Positions 16,562 to 24,586 of a stretch of 64,000 nucleotides of DNA are shown here, piece after piece. The notes under the pieces were generated by a model. The model was not told the origin of the DNA. It ran no database searches and saw only the letters and a list, made by a program, of their open reading frames with translations. The translations under genes were made by a program, and so were the position numbers. The DNA lies in assembly GCF_038593855.1 (NCBI RefSeq), contig NZ_CP151996.1, positions 248,001 to 312,000 of the forward strand, written 5' to 3'. The stretch comes from Lysinibacillus sp. FSL M8-0337. GTDB lineage: Bacteria; Bacillota; Bacilli; Bacillales_A; Planococcaceae. Position 1 is the first letter of the stretch. The number at the start of each line of letters is the position of its first letter.

Positions 16562-18748
16562 TTAATGACCTTTTTTAAAGAGTGCTCCTGGCCAGAATGC
16601 ATATTTGCCAAGCACCGTAGTAATGGCTGGTACAAGTAAAGGTCGTACGATAAACGTATCCAGTAATATACCAATAGCCGTTACAACACCGAACTGTACA
16701 AGGACTTGAATTGGTAATGTAGCAAGCACTGCGAACGTACCTGCTAAAATGAGTCCGGCAGATGTAATAACACTACCTGTATGCACAACGCCTTCCTCTA
16801 CTGCTGTTAAATGGTCCTTCGTTTTTCGTTTCTTCCAAATCTCTGAAATCATGAAAATATTATAATCCTCACCAAGTGCCACTAAAAATACAAAGGCATA
16901 TAGCGGGATAGAGCCTGAAATTGCCTCTGCACCCATGACATGATGCAAAATAAGCCAGCCAGCGCCAAGCGCACCAAAGTAAGAAATAATTACTGTAGCA
17001 AGCAGATAAACAGTTGCTGTTACTGAACGTAAATAAACAAATAATAATAATGCGATTAAAGCAATCATTGTCGGCATGATAACAGATTCATCGCGCTCGG
17101 TAATTTGCTTTGTATCATATTGGCTTGCTGTTTCGCCACCAAGCCATACGTGTGAGTCAGCATCTTTTAAACCAGAATCTTTAAGAAGCTTAACAACTTC
17201 AGCCTTTAATTCAGGGATATGCTCTAAAGACTCTTGTGCATATGGATTGGCATTCAATGATAATTCATACAATTGTATCGAATTATTTTTCGTACCAATT
17301 TGTACATCAGACACGTTATCGATATATGGAATTTTTGTAAGCTGTTGTTGTAAATTAACATCCGAGCCTTGCGTATCAATTACTAGCTGAACAGGTGCCA
17401 GTTCGCCAGGTGAAAAATTCTCTTCTATTAAAGTAAAGCCTTCACGTGATGGCATATCTTCTGGGAAAGAAGATAATAAGTCGAAAGTATATTGAATGCG
17501 TGGTACAAAGGCCGCTAAGCCACCAAGGAGCAAGACAGTGACTGCAATAACAATCCATGGCTTATGCGTTACAAAATGTCCAATTTTATGACTCACTTTA
17601 TGGGAAGGTTTATGCTGTTTTTTGCCCTTTGCTTTTGCCATTTCTTCTGTACGTGGCGTGAATGGGAAAAAGGCTACTCGCCCTATAACGACAAGAATTG
17701 CTGGCAATACAACTAGTGCAGCAATGCCCATTATCAATACGCCAAAGCTAAATGGCACTGCGAAGCGTTGGAAGGAGCCATAATGGGCAAGACTAAGTGT
17801 AGCTAAACCAATAACAACGGTAAGGGCACTCATCATAATAGCGCCACCCGATTCTTTCACAGCGAGCTTCATCGCTGTCGCTTTATCTTCAACGTCAAAT
17901 AAAATTTCACGGTATTTTGAAATTAAAAATAAGCAATAGTCCGTACCAGCGCCAAATAATAAAACCGTCATAATGGAAACAGCTTGCGAGTCTTTGTCAA
18001 TCCATCCTTGCTCTGCAAAGAAACCGAGTGTTGGACTAATAACACCATAGGCAAGCCCTACAACAATTAAAGGAATAATGGCAAGTAATGGCGAACGATA
18101 AATTAGAATTAATAACACTAATACAAGCAGGACAGTTGCTATCATTAGTTTTACATCAGCTTGTGAAAATAAACTAACAGCATCCGTTGCAATACCGACT
18201 GGTCCAGAATAGCGCACATGGAGAGCATCGCTTGATAAATCTTGATCCAGTTGAACATTGTTTGAATCCATTGTTTTTGATAATGTATCTAGACTTTCTT
18301 GTAAAACATCAGTGGCAACATCTTTTTCAAAGAAAACAGGTGTGACGATTGTAGAGCCATTGTCAGATGCAGATGCTGATAAAGCCTGTGGTGGCATATT
18401 ATCATATGGTGGAACTAATGTTTGATGCTCTAAAGGGTTGCTATTTAGCTCTGCATAAACCTTTTGGATAGCTCCAAAATCAGCTGGTGTTAGGCCGCTT
18501 TCTCTATGCCAAACGAGTAATAAAGGTGTACCTGCATCATTTGGGAATTCTTCAGCAATAATGGCTGCTGCTTGCTCGGACATTTCGGTGTCAGGCAAGT
18601 TTTTACCCGTTTCACTTTCGATGCTATTAATTTGCGGCCAAGCAAACGAAAGGACGAGAACAAGTAATACCCAGCATCCAAGTGCAAGAAAACGCCCTTT
18701 TTTACTGGATACCATTGAGCCCCATTGCTCAAGTGGATGTTTTTTCAT
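16562..18748 (-). CDS. MMPL-family RND transporter (YdfJ-like)
   Basis: A 728-residue RND-superfamily exporter of lipids or hydrophobic compounds. Each half has one transmembrane helix, a large extracytoplasmic domain, then five to six helices: residues 1-370 and about 390-728. The conserved GAGTDYCLFLISKYRE and GEDYNIFMISEIWKK motifs, with their proton-relay Asp/Tyr, mark the two MMPL domains. Length equals that of B. subtilis YdfJ. ATG 18748 follows GGAGGTTTTCC. It is divergent from a TetR gene with a palindromic operator between them, so it is probably repressed by that TetR. Confidence 0.92.
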   Translation of the reverse strand: MKKHPLEQWGSMVSSKKGRFLALGCWVLLVLVLSFAWPQINSIESETGKNLPDTEMSEQAAAIIAEEFPNDAGTPLLLVWHRESGLTPADFGAIQKVYAELNSNPLEHQTLVPPYDNMPPQALSASASDNGSTIVTPVFFEKDVATDVLQESLDTLSKTMDSNNVQLDQDLSSDALHVRYSGPVGIATDAVSLFSQADVKLMIATVLLVLVLLILIYRSPLLAIIPLIVVGLAYGVISPTLGFFAEQGWIDKDSQAVSIMTVLLFGAGTDYCLFLISKYREILFDVEDKATAMKLAVKESGGAIMMSALTVVIGLATLSLAHYGSFQRFAVPFSFGVLIMGIAALVVLPAILVVIGRVAFFPFTPRTEEMAKAKGKKQHKPSHKVSHKIGHFVTHKPWIVIAVTVLLLGGLAAFVPRIQYTFDLLSSFPEDMPSREGFTLIEENFSPGELAPVQLVIDTQGSDVNLQQQLTKIPYIDNVSDVQIGTKNNSIQLYELSLNANPYAQESLEHIPELKAEVVKLLKDSGLKDADSHVWLGGETASQYDTKQITERDESVIMPTMIALIALLLFVYLRSVTATVYLLATVIISYFGALGAGWLILHHVMGAEAISGSIPLYAFVFLVALGEDYNIFMISEIWKKRKTKDHLTAVEEGVVHTGSVITSAGLILAGTFAVLATLPIQVLVQFGVVTAIGILLDTFIVRPLLVPAITTVLGKYAFWPGALFKKGH

Positions 18749-18805
18749 TGGAAAACCTCCGTTTCATGTAATGTACACTAATTATATATACTAGAAGGTT
18801 AATTA

Positions 18806-18825
18806 ATCAATACAGAAGTATTGAT
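18806..18825. promoter_or_regulatory. Palindromic operator between MMPL and TetR genes
   Basis: ATCAATAC, a 4-nt spacer and GTATTGAT form a perfect 8-bp-arm palindrome. It lies between the two divergent starts and immediately upstream of a TATAAT (18830-18835) that would serve the TetR gene. This fits autorepression and control of the exporter. Confidence 0.7.
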
Positions 18826-18871
18826 ATGTTATAATATGTTTAGTACTACACATTATAAGGAGGCGATCTTG

Positions 18872-19489
18872 TTGAAACAATCACCGCGTGTTCTAGGAAG
18901 ACCTCGCCATGATGACAAGGCTAAACCTACAAAAGATATTGTCTTAGAAACAGCGACAATGCTGTTTATTAAGGATGGCTACAAAAACGTGTCCATGGAT
19001 GATGTTGCCAAAGCCTGTAATGTTACAAAAGCCACTATCTATTACTACTACCCAACTAAAGGGGATTTATATACATCGGCCTTAGTTGAAATGATGCATA
19101 GAATTAGACATCATATTGAACGAATTTTAGAGCAACCGATTCCTTTTAAAGACCGATTAGAACAACTCATTGAAGTCCATTTATCAGCAACTGTTGATAT
19201 TGATATGAAGAACTTTATGCGAGAGGCGACCATCAATTTATCACAATCGCAATTGAAAGAAGTACATGCTGCAGAAAATGAGATGTATAAAACGATTGAG
19301 CGAGCGATGCAAAGTGAAATGGAAAAAGGGACAATTCGCAAAGGAAATGCAGAATTTTTTGCCCATACGTTTATGGCGCTAATGTCAGTGGGCTACTTTA
19401 AAGATGGTGAAGGAAAAAGGCTTTTTGACACAGTATCTTTGGCGTCAAAAGAAATTATTGCTTTCTTTTGGTTATCCATCGAAAAGTGA
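18872..19489 (+). CDS. TetR/AcrR-family regulator of the MMPL exporter
   Basis: A 205-residue repressor. The N-terminal HTH reads ETATMLFIKDGYKNVSMDDV and AKACNVTKATIYYYYPTKGDLY; the C-terminal helical ligand domain is of normal length. The start is TTG 18872 (TTG 18869 is possible), eight bases after AAGGAGG. The ATG at 18821 lies within the operator/promoter and has no RBS. Divergent from the MMPL gene, with an 8+8 palindrome over its promoter, so autorepression and control of the pump are likely. Confidence 0.9.
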   Translation: MKQSPRVLGRPRHDDKAKPTKDIVLETATMLFIKDGYKNVSMDDVAKACNVTKATIYYYYPTKGDLYTSALVEMMHRIRHHIERILEQPIPFKDRLEQLIEVHLSATVDIDMKNFMREATINLSQSQLKEVHAAENEMYKTIERAMQSEMEKGTIRKGNAEFFAHTFMALMSVGYFKDGEGKRLFDTVSLASKEIIAFFWLSIEK

Positions 19490-19643
19490 GAAAAATTGTA
19501 GCTAATAACATAATTTATGGCGTTTGAGTTGTTAAATTGCGTGAGAAAAATTGATTTATCTTCCAAAAAAAGCAGAAAAAGAGTGCAGACCGCTAAAAGT
19601 AGTTTACAATTAAACTATTTTTCAAAGATTGTGCCATAGTTGA

Positions 19644-19672
19644 TTGAAATAATGCGCAAACAGTCTTATAAT
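19644..19672 (+). promoter_or_regulatory. SigA-type promoter of the small ORF-yjlC-ndh unit
   Basis: TTGAAA (19644-19649), a 17-bp spacer and TATAAT (19667-19672) precede the small ORF at 19716. I looked for a Rex site (TTGTG-N8-CACAA), expected for ndh in Bacillus, and found none that is convincing. Confidence 0.7.
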
Positions 19673-19715
19673 GGATGTTGTAATGTCACCAAGATAAGAT
19701 AAGGATGGAATTGTG

Positions 19716-19829
19716 ATGCGCTTTGTGCAAAATGGAGAATATGTAACAAATCATGAAATTCGCTTTCCAGCCCTTGTGACTGGTGAATGTAAGATACCCG
19801 CTGTAACGACTGTTAAGAAGATCGCTTAA
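19716..19829 (+). CDS. 37-residue conserved-looking small protein upstream of yjlC-ndh
   Basis: ATG 19716, behind AAGGATGGAATT, opens a 37-codon ORF beginning MRFVQNGEYVTNHEIRF and continuing PALVTGECKIPAV to a basic C-terminus. It has one Cys and no membrane segment. It lies about 45 bp after a strong promoter and is the first gene of the ndh transcription unit. A short GATC/GGTC stem followed by TTTTTT after its stop could be an attenuator. Function unknown. Confidence 0.5.
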   Translation: MRFVQNGEYVTNHEIRFPALVTGECKIPAVTTVKKIA

Positions 19830-19892
19830 TGGTCTTTTTTACATGGAGGCAATATAAAAAATAGTATTAGTGACGGCAAAGGAGAGTTCAAA

Positions 19893-20321
19893 ATGTCAGA
19901 AACGAATAACCAAGCACAGTCTGAACAATTAACTGTGAGTCAAGAACAATTAGATGTACTAGACCAACTATTAAAGCCTGAGGTGCAAGAATCTCTAACA
20001 ACTTTAGTTGAACAATTACCAAAGCTAACTGAAATGATGACGTTATTAACTAAATCATATGAGTTTGCACAAGCAGTTGCAACAGACGACGTATTAAAAA
20101 GCGATACTGTTGGTGCTGTAACAGAAATGGCTGGACCAGTAGTAGGATCAGCTAAACAACTTGCAGCAACAGCTATTGAGGCAAAAGATCGCGCTTCTGA
20201 AAGCCAAGAAGTCATCGGTTTATTTGGTCTTGTGAAAATGATAAAAGACCCACAAGTTCAAAATGTTTTCCGTTTTGTTAATGCATTTTTACAAGTTAAC
20301 GCTGAACGTAAATCAAAATAA
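19893..20321 (+). CDS. yjlC: DUF1641 protein (YjlC-like)
   Basis: A 142-residue acidic helical protein of the DUF1641 family. In B. subtilis the homologue YjlC is encoded just before ndh, as here, so it is taken as an accessory of the type II NADH dehydrogenase. The family core (VGAVTEMAGPVVGSAKQL and GLFGLVKMIKDPQVQNV) is present. ATG 19893 follows AAAGGAG. The next gene begins after 45 bp and has its own RBS. Biochemical role not established. Confidence 0.82.
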   Translation: MSETNNQAQSEQLTVSQEQLDVLDQLLKPEVQESLTTLVEQLPKLTEMMTLLTKSYEFAQAVATDDVLKSDTVGAVTEMAGPVVGSAKQLAATAIEAKDRASESQEVIGLFGLVKMIKDPQVQNVFRFVNAFLQVNAERKSK

Positions 20322-20366
20322 AGTTCGAGATATATTCAATTCGTAAGGACGGAGGATTAATTAATC

Positions 20367-21551
20367 ATGTCAAAAGAAATCGTCATCTTAGGTGCTGGTT
20401 ACGCAGGTGTATTAACTGCATTAACAGCACGTAAGTATTTATCAGCTGATGAAGCTAAAATTACAGTAGTAAACCAATTCCCAACGCACCAAATCATCAC
20501 TGAACTTCACCGTTTAGCTGGTGGTACTATTGCAGAAGGTGCAGTAGCGCTACCGCTTAAAAAAATCTTTAAAGGTTTAGATATTGATTTACAAATCGCT
20601 AAAGTAACGAAATTTAATGTAGATACTAAAAAGGTTGACCTAGATACTGGTTACACTTTATCTTACGATACATTAGTTGTTTCTTTAGGTAGCCAAACTG
20701 GTTTCTTCGGTATCCCAGGATTAGAAGAAAATTCAATGGTACTTAAATCTGTTAACGATGCAAACAAAATTAACCGACACATTGAAGATCGTATTAAAGC
20801 ATATGCACAATCTAAAGACGAAGCAGATGCAACAATCGTTATCGGCGGTGGCGGTTTAACAGGTGTTGAGCTTGTTGGTGAAATCGTGGACAACTTCCCA
20901 AAAATCGCTGCACAACACGGTGTAAACTTTGCTGATCTTAAAATTAAGCTAGTTGAAGCTGGTCCTAAAATCTTACCAGTACTTCCAGATGTACTAATTG
21001 AACGTGCAACGGAAAGCTTAACAAAACGTGGTGTAGAATTTATCACAGGTACGCCAGTAACAGGCGTTGATGGTAACGTTATTTCACTTAAAGATCGTGA
21101 GTCAATCGTTGCTAATACATTCATCTGGACTGGTGGTGTAGCTGCACTTCCAATCGTTGCTGAATCAGGCCTTGCAGCTGACCGTGGCAAAGCAACAATC
21201 AACGAATTCCTACAATCTACATCACACGAAGATGTATTTGTAATCGGAGATGCTTCTGTGGCATTACCAGCTGACGGCGGACGTCCACTTTATGCGCCAA
21301 CTGCACAAGTTGCTTGGCAAATGGGTGAATGTGCAGGATACAATTTATTTGCACAATACAAAAACCAAGAGATGAAAACATTCTCTGCAGTTAACTCTGG
21401 TACACTTGCCAGCCTAGGACGTAAAGATGCAGTTGCAACAATTGGAGCTAGCAACACACAACTTAAAGGTCTACCTGCAACACTTATGAAAGAAGCGTCT
21501 AATATTCGCTATCTGACACATATCAAAGCGCTATTCGGCTTAGTATACTAA
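20367..21551 (+). CDS. ndh: Type II NADH:quinone dehydrogenase
   Basis: A 394-residue single-subunit flavoenzyme that passes electrons from NADH to menaquinone without proton pumping. The FAD site ILGAGYAGVLTA is at the N-terminus and the NADH site VIGGGGLTGVELVGE lies in the middle. FVIGDAS precedes the quinone-side region. The C-terminal amphipathic tail (NIRYLTHIKALFGLVY) attaches it to the membrane. ATG 20367 follows GGACGGAGG. The stop is followed by a terminator. Its last 30 bp recur at 24750-24779 on the far side of an AT-rich island. Confidence 0.93.
   Translation: MSKEIVILGAGYAGVLTALTARKYLSADEAKITVVNQFPTHQIITELHRLAGGTIAEGAVALPLKKIFKGLDIDLQIAKVTKFNVDTKKVDLDTGYTLSYDTLVVSLGSQTGFFGIPGLEENSMVLKSVNDANKINRHIEDRIKAYAQSKDEADATIVIGGGGLTGVELVGEIVDNFPKIAAQHGVNFADLKIKLVEAGPKILPVLPDVLIERATESLTKRGVEFITGTPVTGVDGNVISLKDRESIVANTFIWTGGVAALPIVAESGLAADRGKATINEFLQSTSHEDVFVIGDASVALPADGGRPLYAPTAQVAWQMGECAGYNLFAQYKNQEMKTFSAVNSGTLASLGRKDAVATIGASNTQLKGLPATLMKEASNIRYLTHIKALFGLVY
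21522..21551 (+). repeat. ndh 3' end, left copy of a 30-bp direct repeat
   Basis: The final ten ndh codons (IKALFGLVY, stop) match 24750-24779 at 27 of 30 bases; two differences are silent and one changes Ala to Thr. The pair brackets the island 21552-24779. Confidence 0.75.
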
Positions 21552-21562
21552 GCATAATGATT

Positions 21563-21597
21563 CCCTTACAACTGTTATAGTTGTAAGGGTTTTTTTA
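21563..21597 (+). terminator. ndh terminator
   Basis: CCCTTACAACT (21563-21573) pairs with AGTTGTAAGGG (21579-21589) and is followed by a T-run. Confidence 0.9.
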
Positions 21598-21841
21598 TGG
21601 AAACTTACAATATTTATTTGCGATAGATTAGATACGATTTATATTTTTGGCAAGGGTGCTAAAAGCCTCTTACACTTCCTGCCTCCACTTGTGATAGCAT
21701 AATATTTTATATTTTTTACCAAAAATAAAACTTTTTAGGATTCTGTTTTTGTAGTTCTTTTCTATCATATTTCTTTACTTATCTATATTATTTACATTAA
21801 AATATACTCATTAAAGTATTTTAGTAGGAGGTTTACATAAG

Positions 21842-22657
21842 ATGAAAAAAATTGTTTCTACTTTATTAAGCTTTACTCTAGTAATAAGTACTTTAGCATT
21901 TGCGACACCAAGTAAAAAAGCTTTAGCTTCTGAATTAACTTATAATTCTGATAATTTTAGAATTATTACTGATACAGAAGAACGATCTGAATATATTTTA
22001 AAAGTAGATGGTCAAGAAATCCATTACATTGAGACAGTAAAAATAGTTGATGAAGATACCCAAGAAATTGACACCAAAGTATTTAATAAGGAAACAAATG
22101 AGCTTTTGCAACATTTCGTCACTGTAGTAGAGGATGATAAAATAATTGAACAAGATGTAATTGATTTCAAAGACTTATCACAACAAGAAGATTCAATAAT
22201 GTTCAGCCAGACTAACTTCGCAGCAACGAATTTCACGAATTCCCGATTTGCTTCTAGCGCTTATATAACATCTAATAGATCGTTGGTATCCGTTTTAGGT
22301 ATTAGTTATACAACTAATTATATAAGGAATATAGGTTATGCGGATTATGCTAATTTAAAAACACGTACAGTTAATCTTACAACTGGGTCTCCAAAAGATC
22401 GAAATGCATATAATTACTATACGCGAAATGTTGACAGTTTAAGATCCACGGAAAGTGGAACTCTTGTTGGATGGATAATAAGTGCCTTCAGTGGAGGTGG
22501 TTTAGCAATTGGTACATTACTTTCTTGGAAAACAGTACAAATTGTCTTAAAGAATATTGCAGGACCTGTAGCACTTGCAGCTAATGCTTGGGCTATTGGT
22601 CAATGGTACTATTATTACAATAACTGTGTTAATGGTTTCTATAATATTCCTAGATAA
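21842..22657 (+). CDS. Secreted protein with propeptide-like N-domain and hydrophobic Gly-rich C-region
   Basis: Family not recognised with certainty. It has 271 residues: a signal peptide (1-30, KKIVSTLLSFTLVISTLAFA, probable cleavage after ALAS), an acidic beta-rich domain (31-125) and a Ser/Thr/Asn-rich part. Residues about 205-250 are hydrophobic and Gly/Ala-rich (GWIISAFSGGGLAIG, VALAANAWAIGQ), followed by an aromatic tail with one Cys. The layout resembles large secreted bacteriocins of bacilli (geobacillin-26-like), but I recall no diagnostic motif. ATG 21842 follows AGGAGG. The small membrane proteins next to it could be immunity factors. Confidence 0.55.
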   Translation: MKKIVSTLLSFTLVISTLAFATPSKKALASELTYNSDNFRIITDTEERSEYILKVDGQEIHYIETVKIVDEDTQEIDTKVFNKETNELLQHFVTVVEDDKIIEQDVIDFKDLSQQEDSIMFSQTNFAATNFTNSRFASSAYITSNRSLVSVLGISYTTNYIRNIGYADYANLKTRTVNLTTGSPKDRNAYNYYTRNVDSLRSTESGTLVGWIISAFSGGGLAIGTLLSWKTVQIVLKNIAGPVALAANAWAIGQWYYYYNNCVNGFYNIPR

Positions 22658-22684
22658 AAAAGAGTCTCCATGAGACTCTTTTTT
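22656..22684. terminator. Bidirectional terminator after the secreted protein
   Basis: AAAAAAGAGTCTC, loop CAT and GAGACTCTTTTTT form a perfect 13-bp stem. It also faces the minus-strand gene ending at 22699. Confidence 0.92.
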
Positions 22685-22698
22685 AAACGCTCCTCTAT

Positions 22699-23016
22699 TC
22701 ATTGATTATTTTGATTTTTCTGATTTGAAATAAGTACAAGACAATAAATATATAATAGTATGACTAATGAAAAAAATAAGAAAATACCTATTTCAAAATG
22801 ATAGGATACTGCAAATATCATGGCAAGACTAATAAGGGCAAGGATTAACAGAATATTAACGATATAGTGTTCTTTAAATCGAAAACTAAGAATGATAACT
22901 AGAAAAAATAAAATACTAGCAAGAAAGAAGATAAACTGTAATTCATAATATCCTAAATAAAAAACCATATAGAAATATAAAAATACTACAAAAAATATTT
23001 TTACAAATTTGCTCAT
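22699..23016 (-). CDS. Small membrane protein, island paralogue A (105 residues)
   Basis: Three hydrophobic segments (about 8-27, 29-50 and 55-98, the last probably two spans) and a short polar Asn/Gln-rich tail. It is almost identical over most of its length to the gene at 23042-23353 and starts with the same MSKFVKIFFVVFLYFYMVFY. ATG 23016 has TTGGGAG upstream; the extension to 23088 is discarded because it reads back into the neighbouring gene's tail. No known family. Because it is duplicated and faces a secreted, possibly toxic protein, it may give self-protection. This is inference. Confidence 0.6.
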   Translation of the reverse strand: MSKFVKIFFVVFLYFYMVFYLGYYELQFIFFLASILFFLVIILSFRFKEHYIVNILLILALISLAMIFAVSYHFEIGIFLFFSLVILLYIYCLVLISNQKNQNNQ

Positions 23017-23041
23017 CTTATCACTCCCAACGCTATAAGCA

Positions 23042-23353
23042 TTAACTATTTTGATTTTTTTTAGAAAGAAGTATATGACAATAAACATACAATAATATAA
23101 TTAAAGAAAAAAATATGAAGATACCTCTTTCGAAATAGTGAGATACCATAAATATCATGGCAAGACTAATAAGGGCAAGGATTAACAGAATATTAACGAT
23201 ATAGTGTTCTTTAAATAGAAAACTAAGAATGATAACTAGAAAAAATAAAATACTAGCAAGAAAGAAGATAGGTTGTAATTCATAATATCCTAAATAAAAC
23301 ACCATATAGAAATATAAAAATACTACAAAAAATATTTTTACAAATTTGCTCAT
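23042..23353 (-). CDS. Small membrane protein, island paralogue B (103 residues)
   Basis: Tandem duplicate of the gene at 22699-23016, differing mainly at the C-terminal third (SHYFERGIFIFFSL against SYHFEIGIFLFFSL) and in the tail (KKNQNS). The same three to four hydrophobic segments are seen. ATG 23353 follows AAGGGCGTGA. The two copies are 25 bp apart and probably cotranscribed. Divergence is concentrated in the second half, as after an old duplication under relaxed or diversifying selection. A third, chimeric copy is at 24407-24586. Confidence 0.65.
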   Translation of the reverse strand: MSKFVKIFFVVFLYFYMVFYLGYYELQPIFFLASILFFLVIILSFLFKEHYIVNILLILALISLAMIFMVSHYFERGIFIFFSLIILLYVYCHILLSKKNQNS

Positions 23354-23808
23354 CTTGTCACGCCCTTTTTTTATTTAAATTATAAGGCAAATCTAACACA
23401 TAAATAAAATAGTATATACATTGGTATACATACTTATATTCAAATATAGATGATTTATCTTGTGTTAACGTAAGTAATAGCCATCACATCAATAAGATAA
23501 CATAGCATAACAATGAATTAGGCAGTTATAACAGGTTTTGATTCTTGTTACTGCCTTTATAGCAATCATTAGAAGAATGTTTAAATAATTTTTGGAAAAT
23601 GTTATGTTGAAATAAATTGCCATTTGTTGATATAGATTTAACTTGTAGATGCCAAATAGATAGTTTCCAAACTTAGCTCCATCAGAGTTCAATCAGCTTT
23701 TGATATGTAAAAAAGTTTTGTGTAAAATTAAAGTGTCTAACTCTAATCTGCGCGAGGGCTAATTCGTATTAAAATGGTATGAATAACAATAAATGAGTAG
23801 GTGAAGTT
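23354..23808. other. AT-rich gap inside the island
   Basis: About 455 bp. A 67-codon ORF on the minus strand (23489-23692) has no RBS and a composition like its surroundings, so I do not call it. A stretch at 23470-23492 faintly resembles the sequence around the ndh-tail copy at 24737-24760. Otherwise nothing is recognised beyond the RBS region of the gene at 23809. Confidence 0.45.
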
Positions 23809-24024
23809 ATGGATAATAAGTATGAATTATTAGGTATTTTATGTATAATAATTCCTATTTTATCTACAATATATATTCTATTAAACAGTGATATTTTAGT
23901 ACCAAAAGGATATAATTTGGAAATTTATGGATATGTAATATCTAGAAATTTAATGATTATTTTTTTATTATACTTACTTTCTAAATTAGGATATTTCCTT
24001 TATTCGCAACTAAAACAAGACTAG
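23809..24024 (+). CDS. 71-residue two-span membrane protein
   Basis: ATG 23809 follows GTAGGTGA. There are two hydrophobic helices, about 7-27 (LLGILCIIIPILSTIYILL) and about 46-64 (LMIIFLLYLLSKLGYFLY), joined by a polar loop. The final codons YSQLKQD and the stop lie in the left arm of a 23-bp perfect inverted repeat whose right arm encodes the same SQLKQD ending for the opposing remnant. No family recognised. It could be an immunity-type protein of this island. Confidence 0.55.
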   Translation: MDNKYELLGILCIIIPILSTIYILLNSDILVPKGYNLEIYGYVISRNLMIIFLLYLLSKLGYFLYSQLKQD

Positions 24025-24053
24025 CGAGTAGCTAGTCTTGTTTTAGTTGCGAA
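24003..24053. terminator. 23-bp perfect inverted repeat encoding both convergent C-termini
   Basis: The arms 24003-24025 and 24031-24053 are perfectly complementary around the 5-nt loop GAGTA. Each arm holds the codons TCG CAA CTA AAA CAA GAC TAG of the gene that ends there, so both proteins end SQLKQD. No long T-run follows, but the stem is strong enough to act as a bidirectional terminator. Confidence 0.85.
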
Positions 24054-24406
24054 GTTGTTATTAATTTATAATCACCATATTGTGGAATCTTAATAGTATA
24101 GGTTTTAAGTCTTAATACTTTTCCGGTTACTATATCATAAAGCTCTCTAATACCCGTTTCGGCTTTATAATATGCTCTATATGCCATATAAACGGTTGTA
24201 TTAGGATTAGCATGCAATGTATATCCTATTGAGCTAGTGATAGATTTTGATCTTGAAAAACCTAGTCCATCTATTATTCTAGATACTTCTGTCTGAAAAG
24301 AGGCGGTGTTAGATGATGTAATATAACCGCCTGCAGCGCCTGTCTTTAGATTATCAGAAACTCTTTTAAAGCCCGACCATTCATAGTATGTCCTAATGTT
24401 TGTCTT
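24032..24406 (-). pseudogene. C-terminal fragment of a secreted protein
   Basis: An open frame of about 125 codons without a usable start, preceded in frame by a TGA (24407-24409). It encodes TYYEWSGFKRVSDN, AAGGYITSSNTASF, EVSRIIDGLGFSRSKS and a long beta-rich Tyr/Thr end. The Gly/Ser/Thr style matches exported proteins, and it looks like the 3' end of a second secreted factor whose N-terminus was lost. Continuing upstream across the TGA, the frame runs into the chimeric membrane-protein copy at 24407-24586. Confidence 0.5.
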
Positions 24407-24586
24407 TCAATATCGGAAATCATTAATAAAAAAAGGTGAAATTTCTGCTGTATTAACTACTTCTGCGACTAGAAAAAACAAAATACTAGCAAGAAAGAAG
24501 ATAGGCTGTAATTCATAATACCCTAAATAAAAAACCATATAGAGATATAAAAATACCAATAAAAATATCTTTATAAATTTACTCAT
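24407..24586 (-). pseudogene. Third copy of the small membrane protein, truncated and chimeric
   Basis: ATG 24586 opens a 59-codon ORF. Its first 40 residues (MSKFIKIFLLVFLYLYMVFY and on through ASILFFLV) match paralogues A and B. The remaining residues, VVNTAEISPFFINDFRY, are unrelated to them and belong in style to the downstream secreted-protein fragment in the same frame. The break is near 24471. This is best read as an illegitimate recombination joining an immunity-like gene to a toxin-like gene. Confidence 0.55.

Noticed and set aside
19490..19892. Rex operator upstream of yjlC-ndh
   Set aside because: No TTGTG-N8-CACAA-like palindrome; only single half-site-like TTGTGC stretches.
21842..22657. 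Firm assignment of the secreted protein as geobacillin-26
   Set aside because: Only general layout (signal peptide, acidic N-domain, hydrophobic C-region) agrees; no diagnostic motif could be named from memory.
23468..23495. Possible third copy of the ndh-tail region
   Set aside because: About twenty bases resemble the sequence before the copy at 24750, but the diagnostic FGLVY-stop part is missing, so chance similarity cannot be excluded.
23489..23692. 67-codon minus-strand ORF in the island
   Set aside because: No RBS; composition equals surrounding AT-rich DNA.
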